A DNA stretch of 64,000 bases from Microbacterium murale (lineage in GTDB: Bacteria; Actinomycetota; Actinomycetes; Actinomycetales; Microbacteriaceae): positions 509,700-573,699 of the forward strand of contig NZ_BMCM01000003.1 of the NCBI RefSeq assembly GCF_014635185.1, in the 5' to 3' direction. Positions 35,974 to 44,521 of this stretch are shown here, one piece after another. Numbering within the stretch: the first letter of the stretch is position 1; the number at the start of each line of letters is the position of its first letter. The notes beneath the pieces were generated by a model. It made no database searches. It was given only the letters and a program-made list of their open reading frames with translations, and was not told where the DNA came from. A program made the translations under genes and the position numbers.

Positions 35974-36246
35974 TCATTTCGAGCCGTTCACTTTGTTTCC
36001 ATAGCCATTCAGCCGTTTCTCGATGGTCTGCGTGTCCAGTGGTTCGGACACACGGAGGGCTCGTGCGAAAGCGCGGCGCCGCAGTGCGGCATCCATGCAT
36101 TCCTGCGTCGGATGCAGCCAGGCGCCCCTCCCGGTCATGACGGCACGCTCATCGATGATGAGGATGCCTTCGTGAGAAACCACTCTGAGAAGAGCGGATC
36201 GGGAAGCACGCATGCGACAGCCGACGCACGTTCGTACAGGTTCCAT
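35974..36246 (-). CDS. ylxR: YlxR-family RNA-binding protein (DUF448)
   Basis: 90 residues from ATG 36246. MEPVRTCVGCRMRASRSALL and MTGRGAWLHPTQECMDAALR are the conserved YlxR signature, with paired Cys near the N-terminus and a basic C-terminus. The family binds RNA/nucleoid components (RNase P modulation reported in Bacillus). It sits between nusA and infB as in most bacteria. Confidence 0.9.
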   Translation of the reverse strand: MEPVRTCVGCRMRASRSALLRVVSHEGILIIDERAVMTGRGAWLHPTQECMDAALRRRAFARALRVSEPLDTQTIEKRLNGYGNKVNGSK

Positions 36247-36287
36247 CTTACACCGCGCCACTGGGTGGCAACTCCAAGGCCTCGCCG

Positions 36288-37271
36288 TCAGTCCAATATG
36301 CTGTCGGGCTGGATGTCGATCTTCGCGCCCGTCAGCTTGGCGGCGAGCCGGGCGTTCTGGCCTTCCTTGCCGATCGCGAGAGACAGCTGGTAGTCGGGCA
36401 CCAGTGCGCGCACGGCCTTGGTGTTCGCGTCCAGCACGAACGAGCTCGTGACCTTTGCGGGCGAGAGCGCGTGGGCGACGAAAGTCGCGAGATCGGCGTC
36501 GTGGTCGACGATGTCGATCTTCTCCCCCGACAGCTCTTCCGTGACGGCCCGGACGCGGCGACCGAGTTCGCCGATGCAGGCGCCCTTGGCGTTGATCGAC
36601 GGGTCGTCCGACTTGACTGCGATCTTGGTGCGGTGGCCTGCTTCACGGGCGAGCGAGACGATCTCGACGAGTCCAGCGGCGATCTCGGGCACCTCGAGCG
36701 CGAACAGCTTGCGCACGAGCCCCGGGTGGGTGCGGGAGACGGTGATCTGCGGCCCCTTGAGCCCCTTCGCGACCGCGGTGACGTAGACGCGCAGGCGGGA
36801 GCCGTGGGCGTAGTCCTCGCCGGGAACCTGCTCCTCGGGCGGGAGGATGGCCTCGACGCTGCCGAGGTCGACGTGAATCATGCGCGGGTTCGGGCCCTGC
36901 TGGATGACGCCGGCGACGATGTCGCCTTCTTTGCCCTTGAACTCGCCGAGCACGGCTTCATCTGCGATGTCGCGCAGGCGCTGGCTGATGACCTGCTTGG
37001 CGGCGAAGGCCCCGATACGGCCGAAGTCGTCCGGGGTGGCGTCCTCTTCACCGATGATGGCGCCGTCGTCGTCCTTGACCGGCTGCAGCACGGCCACGTG
37101 ACCGGTCTTGCGGTCGAGTTCGACGCGAACGCCCTCAGGGATGGTGCCCTCTTCCGAGACGTGCTTGCCGTATGCCGTCAGAACGGCCTGCTCGATGATA
37201 GCGACGAGTTCGTCGAAGGGAATCGCCTTCTCCTTCTCGATCCCGCGCAGCAGCCCCAATTCGATGTCCAT
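36288..37271 (-). CDS. nusA: Transcription termination/antitermination protein NusA
   Basis: 327 residues from ATG 37271, preceded by GGGAGGCC. The N-terminal RNAP-binding domain begins MDIELGLLRGIEKEKAIPFD; the S1 domain has GDIVAGVIQQGPNPRMIHVDLG; the KH domains have PGLVRKLFALEVPEI and IGELGRRVRAVTEELSGEKI. The acidic repeats of E. coli NusA are absent, as in actinobacteria. It heads the nusA-ylxR-infB-rbfA operon. The usual upstream rimP is not present here. Confidence 0.95.
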   Translation of the reverse strand: MDIELGLLRGIEKEKAIPFDELVAIIEQAVLTAYGKHVSEEGTIPEGVRVELDRKTGHVAVLQPVKDDDGAIIGEEDATPDDFGRIGAFAAKQVISQRLRDIADEAVLGEFKGKEGDIVAGVIQQGPNPRMIHVDLGSVEAILPPEEQVPGEDYAHGSRLRVYVTAVAKGLKGPQITVSRTHPGLVRKLFALEVPEIAAGLVEIVSLAREAGHRTKIAVKSDDPSINAKGACIGELGRRVRAVTEELSGEKIDIVDHDADLATFVAHALSPAKVTSSFVLDANTKAVRALVPDYQLSLAIGKEGQNARLAAKLTGAKIDIQPDSILD

Positions 37272-37354
37272 AACGGCCTCCCTATTCAGCTCTCGCCGCA
37301 GCATCCTGCACGCGCGGCACCGTACTACGATACCCGCTCGAGCAGACGAGGGTG

Positions 37355-38395
37355 TCAGCCGTCGGAGCGCGCGGAGCCGAGCGCGTTGATCGCGTCGATG
37401 AGGCGGTAGAGGCCGCCCACCTCGCGCTGACGCAGACGCAGTGACAGCCGTGGAAGCTCCACTCGGTCACGGTCGGCGTGCTCGATGGGGAGTGCGCTGA
37501 TCCGTTCGATCCGCCCCTCGACCAGCAGCGACGCGAACTCGGCGTTCAGCATCTCGATCTCGGCAGCCGTCGGTTCGTTCTTCAGCCGCAGCACGAGCAC
37601 GTCGTCGGCCCAGCGCAGCGAGTCGTAATTGCGCCAGAACTCGGTGATCTCCGCCACGGCTGCTTCCGCCGAGTCCGTGACGAGCAGGCGATCGAAGTCA
37701 TCGGCCGAGATGACCCCTGCCGGAATCAGACTCTCGGTGATGAACCGCTCGAGGCCCTTCCAGAAGGTGCCTCCCGGTTCGTCGAGCAGCACGATCGGCA
37801 TGGGCTCCGCCTTGCCGGTCTGCTGCAGCGTGAGCAGTTCGAACATCTCGTCCAGCGTTCCGAAGCCGCCGGGAAGGCAGATGAAGCCGGTCGACTCCTT
37901 GACGAGCATGAGCTTGCGGGTGAAGAAGTACTTCATCTCCACGCGGTGCGTGTCGTCGGCGACGACGGCATCCGGCTTCTCCTCGAACGGAAGACGAATG
38001 GAGACGCCGAGCGCCTTCTTCTCCCCCGCGCCCTCGGCAGCCGCCTGCATGATGCCGGGCCCCGCGCCGGTGACGACCATCCAGCCGCGTTTCGCGAGCG
38101 CGGATGCCACCGAACGCGCCTGCACATACAGCGGGTCGTCCTGAGTTGTGCGGGCCGAGCCGAACACGGTGACCTTCGGCACATCGGCGTACGGCCGGAA
38201 CAGGCGGAAGGCGTCGCGCATCTCGACGAGCGCCGCGGATGCGATCTTGAGATCGAGCCGGTCGGTGTCCTCCTGGCCGAGCAGGATGCCGGTACTGAGC
38301 ATCCGTCGGACCAGCGGGCGGTTCCTCGTGATCCCGGCGTCGGCCATGATCTCGTCGACCGCCGCGGTGAGTTCGTCCGGCTGCGCGTCACTCAT
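37355..38395 (-). CDS. LOG-family (TIGR00730) nucleotide phosphoribohydrolase-like protein
   Basis: 346 residues. VTVFGSARTTQDDP begins the Rossmann domain, VVTGAGPGIMQAAAEGA follows, and the catalytic motif PGGFGTLDEMFELLTLQQTG is complete. LOG proteins hydrolyse cytokinin or purine nucleoside monophosphates to base and ribose-5-phosphate; here the long form (346 versus about 190 residues) has an extra N-terminal helical domain and a C-terminal extension. It starts 1 nt after the proS stop and is probably cotranscribed with it. Confidence 0.88.
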   Translation of the reverse strand: MSDAQPDELTAAVDEIMADAGITRNRPLVRRMLSTGILLGQEDTDRLDLKIASAALVEMRDAFRLFRPYADVPKVTVFGSARTTQDDPLYVQARSVASALAKRGWMVVTGAGPGIMQAAAEGAGEKKALGVSIRLPFEEKPDAVVADDTHRVEMKYFFTRKLMLVKESTGFICLPGGFGTLDEMFELLTLQQTGKAEPMPIVLLDEPGGTFWKGLERFITESLIPAGVISADDFDRLLVTDSAEAAVAEITEFWRNYDSLRWADDVLVLRLKNEPTAAEIEMLNAEFASLLVEGRIERISALPIEHADRDRVELPRLSLRLRQREVGGLYRLIDAINALGSARSDG

Positions 38396-38396
38396 G

Positions 38397-40151
38397 TCAG
38401 GACGTCAATCTCTCGATCGCGTCGTCCAGGGAGAGCGAGTCTCGCTCTCCGCTTCGACGATCCCAGAGTTCCACCTGGCCATCGGCGGCGCCGCGGCCGA
38501 CGACGAGGACCCGCGGGATGCCGACGAGCTCGGCGTCTCCGAACTTCACGCCAGGCGAGACCTTCGGACGATCGTCGTAGAGCACGTCGAGCCCGGCCGC
38601 CTCCAGGGTGGCTGAGGCCTTCTCGGCGACGTCGTATGCGACCTGATCGCGACCGGCCGCCACGACGTGCACGTCGAAGGGCGCGACCGATGCCGGCCAG
38701 ATCAGGCCCTTGTCGTCGTTGTGCAGCTCGGCGATGATCGCGAGGATGCGGGTGATGCCGATACCGTACGAGCCCATCGTGACGGTGACGAGCTTGCCGT
38801 TCTCGTTGAGGACCTTCAGCCCCAGTGTCTCCGCGAAGAAACGACCGAGCTGGAAGACGTGTCCGATCTCCATTCCACGGGCGAGCTCGACAGGACCAGA
38901 GCCGTCCGGAGCCGGATCCCCGGCGCGGACGTTGGCGATCTCGACGATCCCGTCGGCGAAGAAGTCTCGTCCTGCGGTGACCGAGTGCGCGTGTTTCTGG
39001 TCGATGTTCGCCCCGGTGATCCAGCTCGTCCCCTCGCTGACACGGGGGTCGACAAGATAGCGGATGCCGGTGGCTGACTCTTCGCCGAGTACAGCACCTG
39101 TCGGTGTCCACGGGCCGATGTAGCCCCTGACCAGCAGCGGATTCTTCTCGAAGTCGTCGGCCGTCGCGGTCTCGACTTCGGCGGGCGCGAACGCCACCTC
39201 GGCGCGTTTCTCGTCGACCTCGCGGTCCCCGGGAATTCCGACCACGACGATCTCACGCGTGCCATCGACGTGTGTGAGCGCGAGCACCACGTTCTTCAGA
39301 GTGTCGGCGGCCGTGAACTCGCCATCGAGCACGGCATTCGCGTGTGTGACGAGTGTGTCGATCGTCGGCGTGTTCGGTGAGTCGAACACCTCTGGGGTTG
39401 CATCCGCGTCGAAGTCGACTGCGTCCGCGACTGCGGTGGTGAACGCCTCGACGTTCGCGGCATACCCTCCGTCGCTGCGCACGAAGGTGTCTTCGCCGAC
39501 CGGCGTCGGGTGCAGGAACTCCTCGCTGCGGGCGCCGCCCATCAGGCCGTTGTCGGCGTTGACGATCACGTACTCGAGCCCGAGCCTCTGGAAGATGCGC
39601 TCATAGGCATCGCGCTGGCTCTGGTAACTGACCTCGAGCCCGGCGTCCGAAGCGTCGAAGGAGTACGCATCCTTCATGGTGAACTCGCGACCGCGCAGCA
39701 GACCTGCACGAGGGCGTGCCTCATCGCGGTACTTGTCCTGGATCTGGTAGATCGTCAGGGGCAGGTCCTTGTACGAGGAGTAGAGATCTTTCACCAGCAG
39801 GGTGAACATCTCCTCGTGAGTGGGCGCGAGCAGATAGTCCGCACCCTTGCGATCCTGGAGGCGGAAGATGCCGTCGCCGTACGACTCCCAGCGACCGGAC
39901 AGCTCGTAGGGCTCACGCGGCAGGAGCGCCGGGAAGTGGACTTCCTGCGCACCGGCATTCGTCATCTCGGCACGAACGATCGCTTCGATACGTGCCTTGA
40001 CCTTCAACCCGAGCGGGAGCCAGGTGAACACTCCGGGCGCCGCGCGTCGGATGTACCCGGCGCGCAGCAGCAGCTTGTGACCGATGACCTCCGCTTCAGC
40101 GGGGTCTTCACGGAGCGTGCGGAGGAAGAATTTCGAGAGACGAGTGACCAC
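38397..40151 (-). CDS. proS: Prolyl-tRNA synthetase, bacterial type
   Basis: 584 residues with a GTG start. Class II motifs include [40 protein letters not shown] and [20 protein letters not shown], then the bacterial editing insertion (about residues 230-390) and the C-terminal anticodon domain [20 protein letters not shown]. It charges tRNA-Pro and edits Ala-tRNA-Pro. A TAGACT box 6 nt before GTG suggests leaderless expression, and the start lies in a set of inverted repeats (40141-40180). Confidence 0.95.
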   Translation of the reverse strand: MVTRLSKFFLRTLREDPAEAEVIGHKLLLRAGYIRRAAPGVFTWLPLGLKVKARIEAIVRAEMTNAGAQEVHFPALLPREPYELSGRWESYGDGIFRLQDRKGADYLLAPTHEEMFTLLVKDLYSSYKDLPLTIYQIQDKYRDEARPRAGLLRGREFTMKDAYSFDASDAGLEVSYQSQRDAYERIFQRLGLEYVIVNADNGLMGGARSEEFLHPTPVGEDTFVRSDGGYAANVEAFTTAVADAVDFDADATPEVFDSPNTPTIDTLVTHANAVLDGEFTAADTLKNVVLALTHVDGTREIVVVGIPGDREVDEKRAEVAFAPAEVETATADDFEKNPLLVRGYIGPWTPTGAVLGEESATGIRYLVDPRVSEGTSWITGANIDQKHAHSVTAGRDFFADGIVEIANVRAGDPAPDGSGPVELARGMEIGHVFQLGRFFAETLGLKVLNENGKLVTVTMGSYGIGITRILAIIAELHNDDKGLIWPASVAPFDVHVVAAGRDQVAYDVAEKASATLEAAGLDVLYDDRPKVSPGVKFGDAELVGIPRVLVVGRGAADGQVELWDRRSGERDSLSLDDAIERLTS

Positions 40152-40180
40152 GCGTCAAGTCTAGTGACCGTGGTCACTCG
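40141..40180. promoter_or_regulatory. Nested inverted repeats over the proS promoter and start codon
   Basis: CGAGTGACCAC (40141-40151, covering the GTG start on the minus strand) is repeated inversely as GTGGTCACTCG at 40170-40180. A second dyad AGTGACC-GT-GGTCACT spans 40163-40178 and touches the -10 box. Three half-sites are therefore spaced about 10-19 bp apart, an arrangement suited to a regulator. It could also act as the terminator of the upstream gene. Confidence 0.5.
40158..40163 (-). promoter_or_regulatory. -10 box TAGACT, leaderless proS promoter
   Basis: On the minus strand TAGACT is followed by TGACGC and GTG 40151. Confidence 0.5.
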
Positions 40181-40191
40181 TTCTCGGACGG

Positions 40192-40962
40192 TCAGTTCAG
40201 CGCACGGGTGCTGGCGGGGATGACGCCGTCTGCGTACAGGCTCGTGGCGACGTCCTGCACGGCGGTGAGTCCGACACGCTGGATCATCGGACCGTACGAG
40301 ATGCGTGCGACGCCGAGTGCTTCGTACTCCGCGGCGGTCAATGCACCGGGCAGCCCGATGACGCTGATCTTGCGCTCGCCGATCCCTTCCACGAGCTGAC
40401 GGGTGACGTCGGCGTCGAGGATGCCCGGGACGAACACGCAGGTGGCGCCGACGTCGAGGAAGGCACGGCCGCGCTCGATGGCATCCGCGATGCTCGCCTC
40501 GACCGGGCGGTCGCCTCCTCGGACGAAGGCGTCGGTGCGGGCATTGAGCGCGAACGGTATGCCCTCGGCCTCTCCGGCCTTCACGATCGCCTCCATGACG
40601 GCGACGGACTCCGCAAGCGGCTTGAGGCGGTCTTCGACGTTCGCGCCGACGATGCCGGCGGCGATCGCGAGGCGCGTGGTCTCGCCCGCGTCGTCATAGC
40701 CGTCATCGAGGTCGGCGGAGACGGGCAGCTCGGTGGATGCCGCGATCCGGCCGACCATGTCGAGCATGAGTTCGCGCGGGATCTGACCGTCGGCATAGCC
40801 GAAGGTCGCGGCGATGGAATGCCCGGCGGTGGCAAGGGCGGTGGTCTGCGAGACGTCGGCGATCGCTTTCGCCGAGATCACATCCCAGATGTTGACGACG
40901 CGGAGGATCTCCGGTGCGTCGTACAGTGAACGGAGCTTCTGAGCCTTCTCTGCAGCGGTCAT
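40192..40962 (-). CDS. Isocitrate lyase/PEP mutase family protein
   Basis: 256 residues. It is an alpha/beta barrel with VVNIWDVISAKAIADV, AATFGYADGQIPRELML, the Mg-binding segment VSADLDDGYDDAGE, VGANVEDRL and FALNARTDAFVRGG. The Cys of true isocitrate lyase (KKCGH motif) is absent, so it is not glyoxylate-cycle Icl. Relatives include 2-methylisocitrate lyase-like and carboxyvinyl-carboxyphosphonate mutase-like enzymes. Its exact C-C or C-P substrate is unknown. Leaderless TAGCGT lies 6 nt before ATG. Confidence 0.85.
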   Translation of the reverse strand: MTAAEKAQKLRSLYDAPEILRVVNIWDVISAKAIADVSQTTALATAGHSIAATFGYADGQIPRELMLDMVGRIAASTELPVSADLDDGYDDAGETTRLAIAAGIVGANVEDRLKPLAESVAVMEAIVKAGEAEGIPFALNARTDAFVRGGDRPVEASIADAIERGRAFLDVGATCVFVPGILDADVTRQLVEGIGERKISVIGLPGALTAAEYEALGVARISYGPMIQRVGLTAVQDVATSLYADGVIPASTRALN

Positions 40963-40968
40963 GTCTCC

Positions 40969-40974
40969 ACGCTA
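40969..40974 (-). promoter_or_regulatory. -10 box TAGCGT, PEP-mutase-family gene
   Basis: On the minus strand TAGCGT is followed by GGAGAC and ATG 40962. Confidence 0.5.
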
Positions 40975-41002
40975 ATGCCGCAGGCGCGGCGATGGGGCGG
41001 CT

Positions 41003-41008
41003 TAGGGT
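41003..41008 (+). promoter_or_regulatory. -10 box TAGGGT, leaderless RNB-gene promoter
   Basis: TAGGGT ends 6 nt before ATG 41015. Confidence 0.5.
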
Positions 41009-41014
41009 GAAGTC

Positions 41015-42454
41015 ATGCCTCAGCGTCGATCACACATCGCTCCGTCCGCCGTCGAGAGCGAACTCGCTGCAGCGCTCACCGCGCTGCGCGAGGACCTGGA
41101 CACGCCCACCGAGTTCTCCGCGGAGGCCATGGCCGAAGCCGAGGCCGCCACCGCACCGGAACCCGATCTCGATCTGCGCGACGTGCCCTTCGTCACGCTC
41201 GATCCCCTGGGCGCGAAGGATCTCGATCAGGCGATGCATCTCGCGCGCAACGGCTCGGGCTTCGAGGTGCGTTACGCGATAGCGGACGTTCCGTCGTTCG
41301 TCACGCCGGGCGGGGCGGTGGATGCCTCGGCGCGTGAGCGCGGTCAGACGCTGTATGCGGCGGACGGCTCGATCCCGTTGCATCCGAGGGTTCTCAGCGA
41401 GGATCGCGCATCCCTGCTTCCGGAGCAGAATCGTCCGGCACTCGTGTGGACGTTCAAGCTCGATGAAGCCGGCGTCGTGTCGGAGTTCCGGCTGGAGCGC
41501 GCGCTGATCCGATCGCGCGCGCAGCTGGACTACGCGAGCGCGCAGCAAGCGCTCGACCGCGGCGAAGAGTCGCCCCTGTCTCTGCTTCCGCTGATCGGCG
41601 GGCTGCGTCAGGAGCTCGAGGCGCAGCGCGGAGGTGCCAGCCTGAATCTTCCCGATTCGGAGGTCGTGCAGCGTGAGGACGGCACGTACGACATCGACCG
41701 ACGGCATCCGCTGCCCCTTGAAGACTGGAACGCGCAGCTGTCGCTGATGACCGGGATGGCCGCGGCATCGCTGATGATCGAAGCGAAGGTGGGTGTGCTG
41801 CGCACGATGCCCGAGCCGGACGAGAAGGCGTTCACGGCGTTCCGTCTGCAGACCGAGGCTCTGGGACGGCCGTGGAAGGACGGCGAATACGGAGAGTACC
41901 TCCGTTCCCTGGACCGTGAGGACCCGCTCACGCAGCCGGTTCTGGAGGCTGCGGCGTCGCTCTTCCGCGGTGCGGGATACGTGACCTTCGACGGGACGGT
42001 TCCCGCGGATATCGAGCAGGCGGCCATCGCAGCCGCCTATGCGCATGCCACCGCTCCCCTTCGGCGACTGGTCGATCGCTGGGCACTCGCGATCTGCCTC
42101 GCGGTGTCGCGTGGTGAAGAGATCCCGTCGTGGGCGCGCGAGTCGCTCGAGGAGTTGCCGGCGCTGATGCAGGCATCGGGCCAACGCGCCTCGCGCCTGA
42201 ACGCCGACACCGTCAATCGTGTCGAGGCCGCTCTCCTCACTCCGCTCGACGGCACCACGATCGAGGCCACCGTGATCGAGGTGCGCGAGGACCGCGCGAC
42301 GATTCAGATCGCAGATCCCGCCGTGACGGCATCCGCTCCCCTGCCTGCGGGCGCGAAGCCCGGTGACACCGTGCCGCTTCGCCTGATACGCGCCGACATC
42401 GGCAGGGGTGAGGTCGAGTTCGCCCTCGCAGACGCATCGGTGGCGGACCGTTGA
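41015..42454 (+). CDS. RNB-domain ribonuclease (RNase II family)
   Basis: 479 residues, shorter than RNase II (644) or RNase R. An N-terminal helical segment of about 45 residues replaces the cold-shock domains; the RNB domain has FVTLDPLGAKDLDQAMHLAR, YAIADVPSFVTPGGAVDASA and HATAPLRRLVDRWALAICLA, and a small S1/OB-like tail ends the protein. Three of the four catalytic Asp positions are present; the fourth (Asp210 of E. coli RNase II) is Gln. It should degrade single-stranded RNA 3' to 5', if that substitution is tolerated. Confidence 0.88.
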   Translation: MPQRRSHIAPSAVESELAAALTALREDLDTPTEFSAEAMAEAEAATAPEPDLDLRDVPFVTLDPLGAKDLDQAMHLARNGSGFEVRYAIADVPSFVTPGGAVDASARERGQTLYAADGSIPLHPRVLSEDRASLLPEQNRPALVWTFKLDEAGVVSEFRLERALIRSRAQLDYASAQQALDRGEESPLSLLPLIGGLRQELEAQRGGASLNLPDSEVVQREDGTYDIDRRHPLPLEDWNAQLSLMTGMAAASLMIEAKVGVLRTMPEPDEKAFTAFRLQTEALGRPWKDGEYGEYLRSLDREDPLTQPVLEAAASLFRGAGYVTFDGTVPADIEQAAIAAAYAHATAPLRRLVDRWALAICLAVSRGEEIPSWARESLEELPALMQASGQRASRLNADTVNRVEAALLTPLDGTTIEATVIEVREDRATIQIADPAVTASAPLPAGAKPGDTVPLRLIRADIGRGEVEFALADASVADR

Positions 42455-42516
42455 CGGCTGCTGGCTGGATGATGGCGTGGCGCTGACGTGGTGCTGGCGG
42501 GAGGTATGAGGCGAGC

Positions 42517-43077
42517 ATGAATTCCGTGAACAAGACACGAATCATCGAACTCCGACAGGCACAGGGCTGGACGCAGGAACGGCTTGCGAACGAAAGCGGT
42601 GTGGGCATACGAACAGTACAGAGACTGGAGGCCGGTCAGGATGCCAGCCTGGAGACGCTCTCGCTGGTCGCCGAGGCGCTTCATGTGCCTGTGCGCGACC
42701 TCTTCACCGTGATCGACGACGAGGCACTGAGCAATCGTGTGGATTCGCTGCAGGACCGGACGGAGCAGCAGCAGGCTGCCCGCGACCGGATCAGCGGCGC
42801 GTGGCGATGGCTCTACATCGGGGTCGGCGTCGTCCTGACACTCGTCGCCTTCACCTTCCCACAGGGGCTGGTGCTGTTCCTCGGATACTGGGTAGGCGGG
42901 TACATCATCCTCGTCGCGATTCGCAGGATCCACCTGGAACCGCACCTCGATGAGAAGTACCCGCTGTCGCGGGCGAAAGAATCACGGCGTGCGCGGCGGG
43001 CCGCAGCGAAGACGCACGTGAACCGCGAAGCTCGACAGCAGGAAGATGACGTGCACGTGACAGATCCGACCCAGTGA
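42517..43077 (+). CDS. XRE-family regulator with C-terminal 2TM domain
   Basis: 186 residues. The N-terminal helix-turn-helix is IIELRQAQGWTQERLANESG and GIRTVQRLEAGQDASLETLS. A polar linker follows, then two helices (about 88-130) and a cytoplasmic tail with EPHLDEKYPLSRAKESRR, matching the 2TM domain. It is a membrane-tethered DNA-binding protein; the targets are unknown. A TATGAG hexamer 6 nt before ATG is a poor match to the leaderless -10 box. Confidence 0.83.
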   Translation: MNSVNKTRIIELRQAQGWTQERLANESGVGIRTVQRLEAGQDASLETLSLVAEALHVPVRDLFTVIDDEALSNRVDSLQDRTEQQQAARDRISGAWRWLYIGVGVVLTLVAFTFPQGLVLFLGYWVGGYIILVAIRRIHLEPHLDEKYPLSRAKESRRARRAAAKTHVNREARQQEDDVHVTDPTQ

Positions 43078-43133
43078 CTACGTCAGACGTGCGATGCAAC
43101 GTCCCGGAAACACTGTCCTGAGACGATGAATGC

Positions 43134-43592
43134 ATGTGGCACATTCGTCCTGACGACCTCACCGGTGACGCGATCCGAGCGCTCATCGTCGAGCATCTGG
43201 CGCACATGCACAGCCTGTCTCCGGCTGAGAGCGTCCACGCGCTGGACGCCACGGCGATGCAGGGAACCAGCGTGACGATGTTCACCGCCTGGGACGGTGA
43301 CGACCTCGGTGGCATGGCGGCGCTGAAGCGGCTCGACGCGCACAACGGTGAACTCAAGTCGATGCGCACCACCACCGCGGCGCGTGGGCGTGGCGCCGGC
43401 CGCGCCCTGCTGCAGTACATCCTCGGAATCGCGCAGACGGAGGGATTCGCTTCGCTCTCGCTCGAGACAGGAACCGAGGAGGAGTTCTCTGCCGCGCGCG
43501 CTCTCTACGCCAGCGAAGGATTCATAGAGTGCGGACCGTTCGCGGACTATGTCGCAGATCCGCTCTCGGTCTTCATGACCCGCGCACTGTGA
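43134..43592 (+). CDS. GNAT-family N-acetyltransferase
   Basis: 152 residues. MWHIRPDDLTGDAIRALIVE opens the fold; the acetyl-CoA pyrophosphate loop is AARGRGAGRALLQYIL and motif B is LSLETGTEEEFSAARALYAS. The substrate is unknown; sequence layout resembles small-molecule or ribosomal-protein acetyltransferases of the PhnO/YjgM type. No good ribosome binding site is visible before ATG, so the start is not certain. Confidence 0.85.
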   Translation: MWHIRPDDLTGDAIRALIVEHLAHMHSLSPAESVHALDATAMQGTSVTMFTAWDGDDLGGMAALKRLDAHNGELKSMRTTTAARGRGAGRALLQYILGIAQTEGFASLSLETGTEEEFSAARALYASEGFIECGPFADYVADPLSVFMTRAL

Positions 43593-43598
43593 GGCGGG

Positions 43599-44495
43599 TC
43601 ATACGGCGGCGGGAACGACCTTCGTCGTCATGACCAGCAACTGCGGGTCGGGAAGCTCGAGTGTCACCCGGACGCTCGAGAACTCGGAAAGTGCGTCGAC
43701 ATGCGTGCCGCCGCACAAGATCACGGCCTCACCCTCTGGCAGTTCGCAGCGCCAGCGGCGACGATCGATGATGCTGGGTCCATCGACCTCGATCCGACTC
43801 GCACCACCTGACGCCACCCACTCCGCGAGCTTCGCGTTGATGGCATCCTCGCGTTCAGAAAGAGTCCCGGCGAATGTCTCGGTGTCGAATCCCGCTTTGC
43901 GGAGGCTCTTGCCGAGGCGGTATTCGTCGACGCTGACGTCCTCGTCGATGCGGCTGGTCTGATTCGCGCGCCCCTCGAAGTCAGGCGAGCCCAGCGCATC
44001 CGTGCCAGGATCCTTGCGCCACAGATCAGCAACCGCAAGGTCGAGCGCCAGCGAGGCGAGGTGGCACGCGGTGTGTCCTCGGCTCAGCCCCGCGCGGCGG
44101 CGGGCGTCGACTTCAAGACGCACCTCAGCACCCTCTGCGAGCCAGTCCGGAGCTTCGCCTTCGAGGCGGTGGCCGACCAGCCAGGTCCATCCCTCGGCGC
44201 CGCGCTTGACAGGGATCTCAGCACCGACTGCGAACTCACCGGTGTCGCTGACCGCCGCCATCACTGCTTCGGCGACAGCGACGTGCTCGTCACCGGAACC
44301 CAGCTCGCCGGCATCCCCTGGCTGATCCGGCCAGGTGTGATCCACTGGATGGAAGGGGGTCGCATCCGCGACAACGACAGTTCCCGTCGGCATCCGCTCG
44401 ACGCGTGAGATGACGCCGTCGCCTCTGACGGCACCGGACGCGAATGTGACGTTCGTCGCCGCCATGACCTGCACGGGTGCCGGGGTATCAGACAA
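43599..44495 (-). CDS. Alanyl-tRNA editing protein (AlaX-like)
   Basis: 298 residues from TTG 44495, favoured by AAGGAG six nt upstream; ATG 44465 would give 288 residues. The zinc-binding editing-domain motifs are both present: GHTACHLASLAL (HxxxH) and ILCGGTHVDALSEF (Cys/His). The family hydrolyses mischarged Ser- or Gly-tRNA-Ala in trans. It starts 26 nt after ispG and is likely cotranscribed with it. Confidence 0.87.
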   Translation of the reverse strand: MSDTPAPVQVMAATNVTFASGAVRGDGVISRVERMPTGTVVVADATPFHPVDHTWPDQPGDAGELGSGDEHVAVAEAVMAAVSDTGEFAVGAEIPVKRGAEGWTWLVGHRLEGEAPDWLAEGAEVRLEVDARRRAGLSRGHTACHLASLALDLAVADLWRKDPGTDALGSPDFEGRANQTSRIDEDVSVDEYRLGKSLRKAGFDTETFAGTLSEREDAINAKLAEWVASGGASRIEVDGPSIIDRRRWRCELPEGEAVILCGGTHVDALSEFSSVRVTLELPDPQLLVMTTKVVPAAV

Positions 44496-44521
44496 CTTCG
44501 TCTCCTTCGTGCTCGCCAGGA

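Noticed and set aside
33104-36004. 966-codon open frame on the plus strand opposite infB
   Set aside because: It mirrors the infB gene; high-GC third positions keep the antisense frame open. The protein is low-complexity Leu/Asp/Arg and has no start signals.
40192-40962. Glyoxylate-cycle isocitrate lyase
   Set aside because: Too short (256 residues) and lacks the KKCGH catalytic Cys; it belongs to the wider PEP-mutase/ICL superfamily.
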